Below, one piece after another: positions 1-9,351 of a DNA stretch of 64,000 nt. The DNA is taken from contig JANLFQ010000001.1 of the NCBI GenBank assembly GCA_024653355.1, positions 248,001 to 312,000 on the forward strand, given 5' to 3'. Every line of letters starts with the position of its first letter. The stretch's first letter is position 1. Source of the stretch: a candidate division WOR-3 bacterium (GTDB lineage Bacteria > Hydrothermota > Tepidihabitantia > Tepidihabitantales > Tepidihabitantaceae). Position numbers and translations under genes: made by a program. The notes beneath the pieces are model-generated. The model was not told the DNA's origin. It saw only the letters and a program-made list of their open reading frames with translations, and ran no database searches.

Positions 1-1
1 T

Positions 2-682
2 GAAGTAGAAACCTTTCGTTTTCGGGCAGATGTTGAACAGAAGCTGGTGCAGGAAACGATTGAGCGGTGTAACGAAGACCGGCGTACTCATGGTATTATA
101 CTGCAATTACCGCTGCCCGCGCATTTAGACAAGGATAAACTGTTTGACCTTGTTGACCCAAACAAGGATGTTGACGGTTTAACACTGGTAAATTCAGGGA
201 GACTGGCAGCAGGAAAACCGAAGTTCATTCCCGCAACACCAAGAGGAATTGTAGAACTGCTTATGCGCTATACTATTTCACCCCGCGGTCGGCGGGTGGT
301 AATTGTCGGCAGAGGCGAACTGGTGGGCAAACCGCTGGCGAATCTTTTGCTTATGAAGGGTGAACGAGGCGATGCGACTGTAACGGTGTGCCATAGCCAG
401 ACCCCTGATCTAAAATCGGTTTGCCTTGACGCCGAGATTTTGATCGTGGCGGCGGGAAAGCCGGGGTTGATTAAGGGTGATATGGTGGCACCAGGTGCGG
501 TGGTGATTGACGCCGGTATTCACCGAACCGAACAGGGTATTGTGGGCGATGTTGATTTTAACAGTGTGGCAAAGGTTGCGGGCGCAATTACCCCGGTGCC
601 GGGTGGTGTGGGACCAATGACGGTGGCGATGCTGTTGTGCAATACCGTAGAGGCGGCTGATGGCGCGGGTGCTGGAAACTGA
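2..682 (+). CDS. folD: FolD bifunctional methylene-THF dehydrogenase/cyclohydrolase, 5' partial
   Basis: Cytoplasmic enzyme of one-carbon metabolism that converts 5,10-methylene-THF to 10-formyl-THF using NAD(P). The frame is open to the left edge of the window (codons from base 2 read EVETFRFRADVEQKLV before a GTG at 47 that is not the true start), so the N-terminus lies outside; about 226 residues are visible and roughly 60 are missing compared with the usual 280-290. Family motifs seen are GIILQLPLPAHLD, DVDGLT, the nucleotide-binding VVIVGRGELVGKPLANLL and the C-terminal PVPGGVGPMTVAML. The stop TGA overlaps the start of the next gene (ispA) by 23 bp, which suggests translational coupling. 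Identification is secure. Confidence 0.95.
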   Translation, partial: EVETFRFRADVEQKLVQETIERCNEDRRTHGIILQLPLPAHLDKDKLFDLVDPNKDVDGLTLVNSGRLAAGKPKFIPATPRGIVELLMRYTISPRGRRVVIVGRGELVGKPLANLLLMKGERGDATVTVCHSQTPDLKSVCLDAEILIVAAGKPGLIKGDMVAPGAVVIDAGIHRTEQGIVGDVDFNSVAKVAGAITPVPGGVGPMTVAMLLCNTVEAADGAGAGN

Positions 683-1487
683 AGCGGTTTTGACAAAAGA
701 CCAGATACTGATTAATAGAGAACTGCACAGGATTTTTGATAGTTTTGCGGGCGTGCCATCACGGTTGCGGTCCGCAATGCGCTATGCGGTTTTTTCCGGG
801 GGAAAGCGGTTGCGTCCCATTCTGGCGTTGGAGAGTTATCGCGCCTGCGGGGGAAAGAAAGTGAACTGGATTATACCTTTTTGTTCCGGGATTGAATTGA
901 TTCACACTTTTTCTCTTATTCACGACGACCTGCCGGCAATGGACAACGACGACTTTCGACGCGGCAAACCGACACTCCATCGTCAGTTTGATGAAGGAAC
1001 AGCGATTCTGGCGGGTGATGCGCTTTTTGCTCTGGCGTTTGAGTTGTTCACACTGAGTGCGGCACCGGCGCCGTATCGGGTAAAAGCGGTCCGTTTGATC
1101 GCTCAGGCGGTAGGACCAAGAGGGATGGCAGGGGGGCAGATGTTTGATATTGAGGGTTCAACGAAAACCGAGCAGGTGGCACGGTTGAAGACCGCCGAGT
1201 TTATTGCGGCTTCAATTGATGTCGGCGCCGTGGTTGCAGGTGCACCGGTAAAACTCCAGAGAAAGTTGCACCGGCTGGGTTTAATTACCGGGGTGCTTTT
1301 CCAGCTTACTGACGACCTCCTTGATATCGAACAGGATGCGGTCTCAAATAGTAGCCGAAAACGGTCTTATCTTACTCGAAGGGCAAATTTGCTCTCTGAG
1401 CGAGCCGCAAAGGGGTTCGCCACGCTGGGAAGCAGTTTTTCCTTTTTTGCTGAGCTGCCCAAGTTTATTATTAGTCGGAAGGCTTAA
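660..1487 (+). CDS. ispA: Polyprenyl diphosphate synthase (IspA/GGPP synthase type)
   Basis: Trans-isoprenyl diphosphate synthase of 275 residues that condenses IPP with allylic diphosphates to give farnesyl or geranylgeranyl diphosphate for quinones and lipid carriers. Visible are GGKRLRP (IPP binding), the first aspartate-rich motif DDLPAMDNDD, the GDAL segment, GGQMFDIEG, a KT pair followed by an FIAA helix, and a second aspartate-rich motif as FQLTDDLLDIEQD. The C-terminus after the second motif is shorter than in many family members. Product chain length cannot be read from the sequence. It overlaps folD by 23 bp and ends exactly before the ATG of dxs, an isoprenoid pair that makes sense in one operon. 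Confidence 0.9.
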   Translation: MARVLETEAVLTKDQILINRELHRIFDSFAGVPSRLRSAMRYAVFSGGKRLRPILALESYRACGGKKVNWIIPFCSGIELIHTFSLIHDDLPAMDNDDFRRGKPTLHRQFDEGTAILAGDALFALAFELFTLSAAPAPYRVKAVRLIAQAVGPRGMAGGQMFDIEGSTKTEQVARLKTAEFIAASIDVGAVVAGAPVKLQRKLHRLGLITGVLFQLTDDLLDIEQDAVSNSSRKRSYLTRRANLLSERAAKGFATLGSSFSFFAELPKFIISRKA

Positions 1488-3359
1488 ATGGCGATATTAG
1501 ATGCCATCAATTCACCGGAGGACATCCGGAAACTTTCCCTTAATGAACTGAGGCAACTTGCCCGCGAGATTAGAGATTTGATAATAACAACGACAGCGCA
1601 TACCGGCGGTCATCTGGCGCCGAACCTGGGTGTGGTGGAGTTGACCTTAGCGCTTCATTATGTCTTTAATACACCGGAAGACCGCATTGTCTGGGATGTA
1701 GGTCATCAGTGTTACACTCATAAGATTATTACCGGTCGCAAGGAGCGGTTTGGTAGTTTACGCCAGTACGGCGGTATCGCCGGTTTTCCCAAAAGGGCAG
1801 AAAGTGTTTACGATGTCTTTGATACCGGGCATTCCGGCAACTCCATCTCGGTCTCTCTGGGAATGGTAACCGCCGACTATTTGCTGGGCAGTGATAAAAG
1901 GCACACTGTGGCGGTGATTGGCGACGGGTCAATCGTCACCGGTATGGCGCTGGAGGCGCTGAATCATGCCGGAATGTTGAAGCGCGATATCATAGTGGTC
2001 TTGAACGATAATGAGATGTCAATTGCCCGTTCAACGGGCGCAATTGCCGCCTATCTTAATCGGATGATTACCGGCAAGGTTTACAATCGGATAAGGGAGG
2101 ATGCCTGGCTTTTGCTCGGTCATCTGCCGAAAGATTTGAGCGACCGCGCCCGGCTCGCTGCCCGCAAACTGGAAGAGGGGTTGAAGAGTCTTGTTGTGCC
2201 CAGTCTTCTTTTTGAGGAACTGGGATTCCGCTATATTGGACCGATAGATGGGCACAGTATTCCGGAGTTGATCGAGACATTTCGCCGGGTAAAAGGGCTG
2301 AAAGGTCCAGTACTGGTACACGCGGTCACCAAAAAGGGACAGGGTTATCCGATAGCGATGGCACAGCCCGAGCAATTTCACGGGATTGGTCCGTTTGATG
2401 TCACAACCGGTGAAAGTAAAGCGGCTGCCGTGCCAACATTTACCGACAGTTTTGGCAAGAAGATTGTTGAACTGGCAGAGCAGAATCCCAAAGTGGTTAC
2501 GATAACCGCGGGTATGTGTCTGGGGACCGGATTGAAACTGTTACGCGATAGGTTTCCGGATAGGTTTTTTGATGTTGGCATCTGTGAACAGCATGCGGTC
2601 AGTTTTGCTGCGGGGTTGGCGCTCAATGGATTGAAGCCGGTGGTGGCGATTTACTCAACATTCTTGATGCGGGCAATTGACCAGTTGCTGCAGGATGTGT
2701 GCCTGCAAAATTTGCCGGTGGTATTTGCGGTTGACCGGGCAGGGCTGGTTGGTGAGGATGGGCCAACTCATCATGGGGTTTACGACCTTTCGTATTTGAC
2801 GATGCTGCCAAACATTACGATTTTTGCCCCAAGAGATGAACTGGATATGGAGCGGATGCTGGAGTATGCGGTGCAGTGTTTTGAAGGACCGATAGCACTG
2901 CGCTACCCGCGTGGTGGTTCAGGGTTTGCGGTTCCTTCTACCCAGAGAAGTGCAATTGTGCCGGGAAAAGGTGAATTATTACGGCCGGGAAAAGATGGCG
3001 CGGTTCTGGCGGTTGGTTCAATGGTTAAATATGCCCTGGAAGCAGCCGATGTCCTTGTCCGGCAGGGGCTGGATCTGGCGGTTGCTGATGCCCGGTCAGT
3101 TAAGCCACTGGATGAGGAACTTGTGGCGGCGCTGGCGCAGATAAAGGGCAAATTGGTTACAATTGAGGAAAATACGCTTTTGGGTGGATTTGGTAATGTC
3201 GTCAGTTTGGCGCTGGAAAAAATGGGTTTGGACTGCCAGTTACGTCGGATAGGAGTTGAGGACCGATTTATTGAGCATGGTCCGCGCTCAAAGTTACTAA
3301 AAGTGTGCGGATTGGATGTTGATAGCATAGCGGTCAAACTGAAGCAGTTCTTTGGATGA
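1488..3359 (+). CDS. dxs: 1-deoxy-D-xylulose-5-phosphate synthase
   Basis: Thiamine-diphosphate enzyme (623 aa) that condenses pyruvate and glyceraldehyde-3-phosphate in the first step of the MEP isoprenoid pathway. Motifs in order are WDVGHQCYTHKIITGR, the TPP/Mg site GDGSIVTGMALEALNHAG with NDNEMSI, PIDGHS, VTKKGQGYPIA, DVGICEQHAVSFAAGLA (catalytic Glu of the transketolase fold), DRAGLVGEDGPTHHG and the transketolase C-terminal domain. Its length is normal for the family. The gene follows ispA with no spacer, and its TGA overlaps the ATG of the SprA-like gene (ATGA), so it appears to be translated as part of the folD-ispA-dxs-sprA run. Confidence 0.97.
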   Translation: MAILDAINSPEDIRKLSLNELRQLAREIRDLIITTTAHTGGHLAPNLGVVELTLALHYVFNTPEDRIVWDVGHQCYTHKIITGRKERFGSLRQYGGIAGFPKRAESVYDVFDTGHSGNSISVSLGMVTADYLLGSDKRHTVAVIGDGSIVTGMALEALNHAGMLKRDIIVVLNDNEMSIARSTGAIAAYLNRMITGKVYNRIREDAWLLLGHLPKDLSDRARLAARKLEEGLKSLVVPSLLFEELGFRYIGPIDGHSIPELIETFRRVKGLKGPVLVHAVTKKGQGYPIAMAQPEQFHGIGPFDVTTGESKAAAVPTFTDSFGKKIVELAEQNPKVVTITAGMCLGTGLKLLRDRFPDRFFDVGICEQHAVSFAAGLALNGLKPVVAIYSTFLMRAIDQLLQDVCLQNLPVVFAVDRAGLVGEDGPTHHGVYDLSYLTMLPNITIFAPRDELDMERMLEYAVQCFEGPIALRYPRGGSGFAVPSTQRSAIVPGKGELLRPGKDGAVLAVGSMVKYALEAADVLVRQGLDLAVADARSVKPLDEELVAALAQIKGKLVTIEENTLLGGFGNVVSLALEKMGLDCQLRRIGVEDRFIEHGPRSKLLKVCGLDVDSIAVKLKQFFG

Positions 3360-6300
3360 GTAAAGTTAAGCTCAAGGTTTTTCTGGGAATATTGATTTTT
3401 TTTGTGCCCCATCTTTGGGCATACTCGTTGCTGGAAGAGGCGAGGGTTGTTGCCCGGCCTGATTATGTCCTGGGGGTAGTTTTTCTTGAAAGGTGGCGGG
3501 GTGACATCTATCTGGGCGTTGAAAGGGTAATTCCGCTTGATGAGTATCTTGATTATTCAATTAAAGAGGCGGTGATTGGCACCTGGCAGAGTGAGGCGCG
3601 TCAGACAATGGCACGGCGCGAGATGGCGGCGGAGCCAAGCGGTTTGATTCCCGATATTGAACTACCCAAATTACCTTTCCTGGGCGAAGGTTCAAAGATA
3701 GATATCACCGGCAGTGACCGGATAACTCTTGGTGGCAGTCAGACGGTAGTTACAGGCGTGACTCAGACGGTTAATCAACCGTCGCTTTTCCCGGAGTTGA
3801 AGATGGAGCAGCAACTGGCGGTCAGCGTTAACGGCACAATTGGTGAGCGGACCAAGATTACCATTGACCACAATTCAGAGCGAGAGGAGCAGCAGAATAA
3901 AATTAGACTGCAGTACACCGGTACCGAAGATGATGTTGTTCGTTCTATTGAACTTGGGGATACGAAACTGGATATTCCCGGCACGAGTTACACCGGAGAT
4001 TTGCCGGCGCGGCAAGGACTTTTTGGTATTTCGGCAAAGGGTAAAATGGGACCGGTTGACCTGTATGCGGTCGCTTCCCGGGAAGGGTCGCAAAGCCAGA
4101 GCCAGAGTTTTACCGGAAAACGGCGCGTCAAGACCGATACAATCTGGGATGTTGAGTATGTTGCCCGGCGGTTTTATAAACTGCCCGGCGTGGATACCAA
4201 TGAGCGCTTGGTGGGTTTGAGAATTTATATCGACGACCGGAATTCGGGCAACAATCAGGCGGCGGTGAAGGCGATAGCCACCGTATTTCCCCACAATCCC
4301 GATTCAGTGGTGGAGGATAGTAGTTCCTGGTGGAGTTATGACCGGACCGGTGGTGATTTTGACCTCAAGTCACCGGGTATTGATTATGTAGTGCAACCGG
4401 GAAATATCATTGAGTTTCTGAACCCGATTGAACGCAACTATATCATCGGCGCCGTTATCTATAAGGCGACGGACACAATTGGCGGGCAACTGGTGCGCGA
4501 TTCTCTCGTGCTATGTCTGCTTAAACCCGAGGTTACGGATTCTCTTTCCCGTGCCTGGGATTTGGAGCTGCGCAACAGTTATCAATTACCCGAAACCGAT
4601 GTCAAACTGGATGCGATTCAGATATTCCGTTACGACCCCCAAGGGCAACATTCGGACTATGAAACTGACCCTGCGAACCCTTACTTCGGGACGAAGTTTC
4701 TCCAGATTTTGCGGCTGGACCCGGATGGTGACGGTCGGCTACAATATCCTGAGTTTGACAGTAAAACTGGTATTATCCGGTTTCCCGGTTTAAAACCGTT
4801 TGCCGCCGCAGAACTTTCGGTAAAAGATTCAATTATCTACCGGGTCAATGCCGATATTTTGCCCCCGGGTACAGGGCGAAAATATTTTCTGGTCGTTTCC
4901 TACTATTCGGTGACCGAAACCTATTATCTCGGTCAGACCGATATTATGGAAAACTCCGAAAAGATTTATGTCAATGGACAGTTGAAGACGCGCAATGTTG
5001 ATTACTCGATAGATTACAAAACGGGCATTCTGACATTTTTGACGCCATTGCCGCCTGATGCGGACATTAAGGTTACCTTTGAATATCAACCGTGGTTCAC
5101 CCTTACCCAGAGTTCGCTTGTCGGTACACGGGCGGAGTGGATGTTTGCTCCCCAGGGTAAAATCGGTTCCAGTTTTTTCTTTCGTGATGAAGGCATCAGG
5201 GAAGATAAACCGATTCTTGGTTCGGAGCCGTTTCAACGCACCATTGCCGAAACCGATATTGGTTACAGCGTAACTTCGGATGCGGTTACGGCATTTCTTG
5301 ACCGATTGCCGGTTATCTGGGCGCAAGCACCAACGCGGTTTGATTTTCGGACCGAAGGGGCGGTGTCGCTGCCCAATCCCAACACGCGGGGGGTGGCATA
5401 TCTGGACGATTTCGAAGGGACAACAATAATTCGCGATGTTCCGAACACCGCGCTGCTCTGGTCGTTTGCCTCGGTGCCGGTGGGCAAGGATACGGCGCAG
5501 TTCGCTCGTTCGCCGTTAAAATGGTTTAATCCGGCAAAAAAGGTCCGTAAGGACAGTGTATTTGGCTCTAATATCGGTGATGAGGCGAGCGAGACGCAGG
5601 ATATTCTGCGAGTTGTTTTTAGTCCAGACAACTCCGCTTCCTGGGCAGGGATAATGCAAGCGCCCCCCGGCGCCCAAATCGGAATGAATTTTACCGATAT
5701 TGAAAACCTAGAGGTGATTTTGCGCTCGCAGCGGGGAAGAGGTAATTTGCATATTTCAGTTGGCATGGCAATTGATGAAGATGCACCGCGTCGGGCAAAG
5801 GATGGTTCGATTAAAGGGCTCAATGGCAGGCTGGACACTGAAGACCGAAACGGCAACGGGATTCTTGACCAGGACGAAGATACCGGTCTTGATGGTGTGT
5901 TTGGTGCCGATTCTCTCTGGGGCCCAGGTTCATTAGATGATGGTAACGATGATTACGACCCTTATAACAACCAACAGGGCACAGAAAACAATCGTCGGCT
6001 CGATGCGGAAGATTTAGACCGCAACGGTTTTTCTCGTTACAATCACTATTTTGAATATACGATCGCACTGCAGGACGAAAAGTTTCTGACCCCGCTTTAC
6101 AACAACTGGCGACTTTATCGATTGCCTTTACGGGACAGCACCCTATTCAGCAAAATCGGGACACCGAAGTGGGAAGATATAAGAGTGGTTCGGGTATGGT
6201 TCGATGGTTTCGAAACCCCTGATACATTGGAATTATACTCAATTCAATTTGTGGGAAGTAAATGGCGCGACCCCAGAATAACCGATAAGATGGACAAGAG

Positions 6301-9004
6301 AATTGTTTTAACTGACACTACGGAAAAGGTTTGGGTGGGTCAGGTTTCTAAGAAAACCGATACCAGTTACAACTCACCGTTTGAACTTAAACGGGACATA
6401 ACCGGACGGTTAGAGACGGAAGCCGCGCTTCTGTTCGGTTACAGTAACTTAGATACCAATCATCAGGCGTTTGTGAGTAAAACGATTACCACGGGCGAAG
6501 ATTATCGGGATTACGAAGATTTGCGCTGGTTTGTTCACGACGACGGTAACGGGTTGAACACTTTTATTCGCCTCGGTTCGGACTCGGCAAACTATTACGA
6601 ATTCCGCGCGCCGATTTCCTCGGGCCGGAGGGTTTTGTACGGCGATGGCAGGTGGTTTGAATTTTCGCTAAAACTGGAATCTTTACCCTTGCTTAAACTG
6701 AAGCGCGATTCGTTACAAATAACACCGGAGTCAATCTGGGGTTGGAAAACCGGTGAATATTATTACCGCATTAAAGGCACGCCGGTTTTAGCCAACATCC
6801 GCTGGACGGCATTGGGACTCGAGAATACCGGTCGTAATAAGGTTAGTGGTAATGTCTGGTTCAACGACCTGCGTCTGACAACGCCGCGCAAAGAACCGGG
6901 CTACGGATTTACCGCGCAAACGAATTTCCAATTGGCAGATTTCGCCGGGATCGACTTGAGGTACTCTTATTCCGACCCCAACTTTCGCCGCTTTTCTGAT
7001 GGCAGGGGGGTAAAAACCGGCGGTTTTGAACAAAATTTCGGCACTAATATCAGGATGAATTTCGACCGCCTTCTACCCCGGAGCTGGAAGTTGTCAATCC
7101 CGTTTGGTTATTCAATCGCGCGCCAGGTTTCAGTTCCGAAATTTTCGCCCACATACCCGGACCTGAGGTTGGAACTCCGAGAAGGTTCACAAGTAACCGG
7201 CAGGGGACTGGCGCAGGAAATCAATTTGACAAATATTTCGAAGGGTAAGTCGAGCAATAAGTTGCTTAATTATACAATTGAGGCGATGACCTTTTCCTGG
7301 TACGAACGCTGGGCAGCAAACCGGCGCTATCCATTTTACGATTCGAGTAGTTCTACCGGCTGGCAATGGCGCTACGATATCAATCCGGATGTGAAAATAT
7401 CTTTGGGTAAAGACCGAGAACTTTATCCTTTGCCCCGTGATATTCGGCTGGCAATCAACCGGGGAAAACAGATTGTTATTAGAGGTGACACAATCCGTTC
7501 TTACCCCGATACCCTTAGAGGAAACGGGCTAACGGGCGATTTCAATATCGGATTTTCGCCGATAGAAGACCTTAATATCGAATACGGCTGGGAGTCAGAG
7601 CGCGATTTAATCGTCTCTAATCCGGATACGATTTTCGGACGTATGCTAGGGGCAGAAGGTAGCCGGCAGGAAGACTTTAATGTGTCATATGAATTGGAGA
7701 TTGGAGAGTTTTTTAATCCTTCAATTGAGTTCAATGGCGAGTATAGCCACGAGCGGCCCAAAATGGGTACTACCTATGCCAGTTATCGGAATATCAACAA
7801 CTCTGGTGAAATCTCGCTGAGTGCAACACTTGAACTGCCCGATATTCTCGATAAGTTTGCAACTGCGGAAAGAACCCGAAGAGCGACGGCGCAAAGAGTC
7901 CCAAGAAAAGCCGGAAAGCCGGCAAGCAAGCCTGAGCCTGATGAGGACGAAGAGTTACGAGACACAACTAAGGCGGAATTGGAAGGTGATACCGCTACCA
8001 CCGGTTCAGCGGCGAAGAAAACAACACGGCATTTCGACCTGAAACCGATTGCGGGTGAACTGGCAAAGAGTATTGAACCCCTCGAGGTAAGTTACACCAT
8101 CTCACGCAGTAGTGACTATCAAGTTTTTTCCGGCGCCGCACCCTGGTATTATCGATTCGGATTTACTGACACCTTTCCCATTGACACCAGCATTATGGGC
8201 CGACTGCGGCGTACAAAAGATTTGGATAACAACTTCCGGCTTTCAACCGGGGGTGGTTATCGGGATTTTTCGCTGCGACTGGATTACAACCTCAGCTGGG
8301 GAAAAAACGCGGCACTGGTGGGTGCAACCGCCGACCGTAGTATCGTCTGGCCTAACATTCAAATGAGTATAAATCGGGTTCACAATTTATTCAGCGCCTT
8401 CGCTACCGACTCGCGAATATCTTCCAATTATCGAAAGAGCCGGGATGTAAGAGGAGAACTGCTACCCCTTTCTCAGGGTGGCGAAACACTGGCAATTTTT
8501 GGTCGAACCGAAACAAGAACTAATGATTTTAACCCGCTTTTCTCCTGGCAAACCTCCTGGAAAAAAAGAATTTCGACCACCTTTAACATAAACTACAACA
8601 CGGTAAGTAACATCTCCTATCTTAGCGAAACCGGGCTTAACCGCAGTCAGACCGATTCACGAACGCAGGGCGCAAACTTCTCGATTTCTTACGCCTTTTC
8701 AGCCCCTCAGGGATTAAAGGTGCCCTTTTTAAAACGGGTTCGTTTCACTTCCGATTTGAACCTTACCGGTCAGTTACGGTTTTCCCAGACAGTGCGGGAC
8801 CAGAAGGTGTGGAGTTCGGGCGCGGAACCAACAGTTGTTCCACAACAGAGAGACAATGCGTTCGGGACAACGATTGGTGCATCTTACCGGTTTTCGCGGG
8901 CGATTGAAGCCGGTTTGAACAGCGGCTACAGTTACAACCGCGGGCTGAGTGGTATAACCACGAAGCGAACCGATTTAAACTGCTGGGTACTGTTTCGTTT
9001 CTGA
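3356..9004 (+). CDS. SprA-like giant outer-membrane protein (T9SS translocon family)
   Basis: 1882-residue protein with an N-terminal hydrophobic signal (FLGILIFFVPHLWA) and a C-terminal residue Phe, as in outer-membrane barrels. In Bacteroidota, SprA (Sov in Porphyromonas) is the 36-stranded barrel through which T9SS cargo crosses the outer membrane; this copy is shorter than the roughly 2400-residue Bacteroidota form. SprA-like signatures are the Y-[VLI]-N-G-x-L / DYSIDYKTGILTF segment near residues 530-575, the VAYLDDFEGT motif near residue 680 followed by LLWSFASVPVG, and an acidic Asp/Asn-rich, calcium-loop-like stretch near 820-900. The last 600 residues are dominated by alternating polar/aromatic beta strands, interrupted by a Lys/Glu-rich linker near residues 1500-1560. 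It starts inside the dxs stop (ATGA). Several proteins with T9SS-type sorting domains elsewhere in the window support this reading. Confidence 0.8.
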   Translation: MSKVKLKVFLGILIFFVPHLWAYSLLEEARVVARPDYVLGVVFLERWRGDIYLGVERVIPLDEYLDYSIKEAVIGTWQSEARQTMARREMAAEPSGLIPDIELPKLPFLGEGSKIDITGSDRITLGGSQTVVTGVTQTVNQPSLFPELKMEQQLAVSVNGTIGERTKITIDHNSEREEQQNKIRLQYTGTEDDVVRSIELGDTKLDIPGTSYTGDLPARQGLFGISAKGKMGPVDLYAVASREGSQSQSQSFTGKRRVKTDTIWDVEYVARRFYKLPGVDTNERLVGLRIYIDDRNSGNNQAAVKAIATVFPHNPDSVVEDSSSWWSYDRTGGDFDLKSPGIDYVVQPGNIIEFLNPIERNYIIGAVIYKATDTIGGQLVRDSLVLCLLKPEVTDSLSRAWDLELRNSYQLPETDVKLDAIQIFRYDPQGQHSDYETDPANPYFGTKFLQILRLDPDGDGRLQYPEFDSKTGIIRFPGLKPFAAAELSVKDSIIYRVNADILPPGTGRKYFLVVSYYSVTETYYLGQTDIMENSEKIYVNGQLKTRNVDYSIDYKTGILTFLTPLPPDADIKVTFEYQPWFTLTQSSLVGTRAEWMFAPQGKIGSSFFFRDEGIREDKPILGSEPFQRTIAETDIGYSVTSDAVTAFLDRLPVIWAQAPTRFDFRTEGAVSLPNPNTRGVAYLDDFEGTTIIRDVPNTALLWSFASVPVGKDTAQFARSPLKWFNPAKKVRKDSVFGSNIGDEASETQDILRVVFSPDNSASWAGIMQAPPGAQIGMNFTDIENLEVILRSQRGRGNLHISVGMAIDEDAPRRAKDGSIKGLNGRLDTEDRNGNGILDQDEDTGLDGVFGADSLWGPGSLDDGNDDYDPYNNQQGTENNRRLDAEDLDRNGFSRYNHYFEYTIALQDEKFLTPLYNNWRLYRLPLRDSTLFSKIGTPKWEDIRVVRVWFDGFETPDTLELYSIQFVGSKWRDPRITDKMDKRIVLTDTTEKVWVGQVSKKTDTSYNSPFELKRDITGRLETEAALLFGYSNLDTNHQAFVSKTITTGEDYRDYEDLRWFVHDDGNGLNTFIRLGSDSANYYEFRAPISSGRRVLYGDGRWFEFSLKLESLPLLKLKRDSLQITPESIWGWKTGEYYYRIKGTPVLANIRWTALGLENTGRNKVSGNVWFNDLRLTTPRKEPGYGFTAQTNFQLADFAGIDLRYSYSDPNFRRFSDGRGVKTGGFEQNFGTNIRMNFDRLLPRSWKLSIPFGYSIARQVSVPKFSPTYPDLRLELREGSQVTGRGLAQEINLTNISKGKSSNKLLNYTIEAMTFSWYERWAANRRYPFYDSSSSTGWQWRYDINPDVKISLGKDRELYPLPRDIRLAINRGKQIVIRGDTIRSYPDTLRGNGLTGDFNIGFSPIEDLNIEYGWESERDLIVSNPDTIFGRMLGAEGSRQEDFNVSYELEIGEFFNPSIEFNGEYSHERPKMGTTYASYRNINNSGEISLSATLELPDILDKFATAERTRRATAQRVPRKAGKPASKPEPDEDEELRDTTKAELEGDTATTGSAAKKTTRHFDLKPIAGELAKSIEPLEVSYTISRSSDYQVFSGAAPWYYRFGFTDTFPIDTSIMGRLRRTKDLDNNFRLSTGGGYRDFSLRLDYNLSWGKNAALVGATADRSIVWPNIQMSINRVHNLFSAFATDSRISSNYRKSRDVRGELLPLSQGGETLAIFGRTETRTNDFNPLFSWQTSWKKRISTTFNINYNTVSNISYLSETGLNRSQTDSRTQGANFSISYAFSAPQGLKVPFLKRVRFTSDLNLTGQLRFSQTVRDQKVWSSGAEPTVVPQQRDNAFGTTIGASYRFSRAIEAGLNSGYSYNRGLSGITTKRTDLNCWVLFRF

Positions 9005-9345
9005 TGAACGAGCGGGAAAAAGTTGTTGTGATTTTTTTGACGAGTGTGTTTGTTGTTGGGGCAGGGTTGAGTGTCTTTAAGACATTAAAACAATCTCGTA
9101 CCGAATTGAAGGTGCAGTATGCCGCTAAAGAGAAGTTGACCGAGCAGGTATTGGATGTCAATCAAGCGACGGCGGAACAGTTAGAGGCTTTACCCGGAAT
9201 CGGACCGGTGATTGCCCGCAGAATTGTTGACTATCGTGAGAAACACGGCTTATTTAAATCGGTGGACGAACTATTGAATGTCAATGGTATCGGACCCAAA
9301 CGGCTCGCGGCAATTAAAGATTTTGTCGTCTGCAATCAACCCTGA
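9004..9345 (+). CDS. ComEA-like membrane-anchored helix-hairpin-helix protein
   Basis: 113-residue protein with one N-terminal membrane segment (VVVIFLTSVFVVGAGLSVF), a short linker, and a C-terminal pair of helix-hairpin-helix motifs (VNQATAEQLEALPGIGPVIA and VDELLNVNGIGPKRLAAI). This is the ComEA architecture; in naturally competent bacteria ComEA binds incoming double-stranded DNA at the membrane or in the periplasm. The start ATG overlaps the stop of the SprA-like gene by one base (TGATG). No other competence gene is nearby, so the DNA-uptake role is inferred from the fold only. Its stop lies 6 bp from the stop of the convergent holB. Confidence 0.8.
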   Translation: MNEREKVVVIFLTSVFVVGAGLSVFKTLKQSRTELKVQYAAKEKLTEQVLDVNQATAEQLEALPGIGPVIARRIVDYREKHGLFKSVDELLNVNGIGPKRLAAIKDFVVCNQP

Positions 9346-9351
9346 TTCTGG

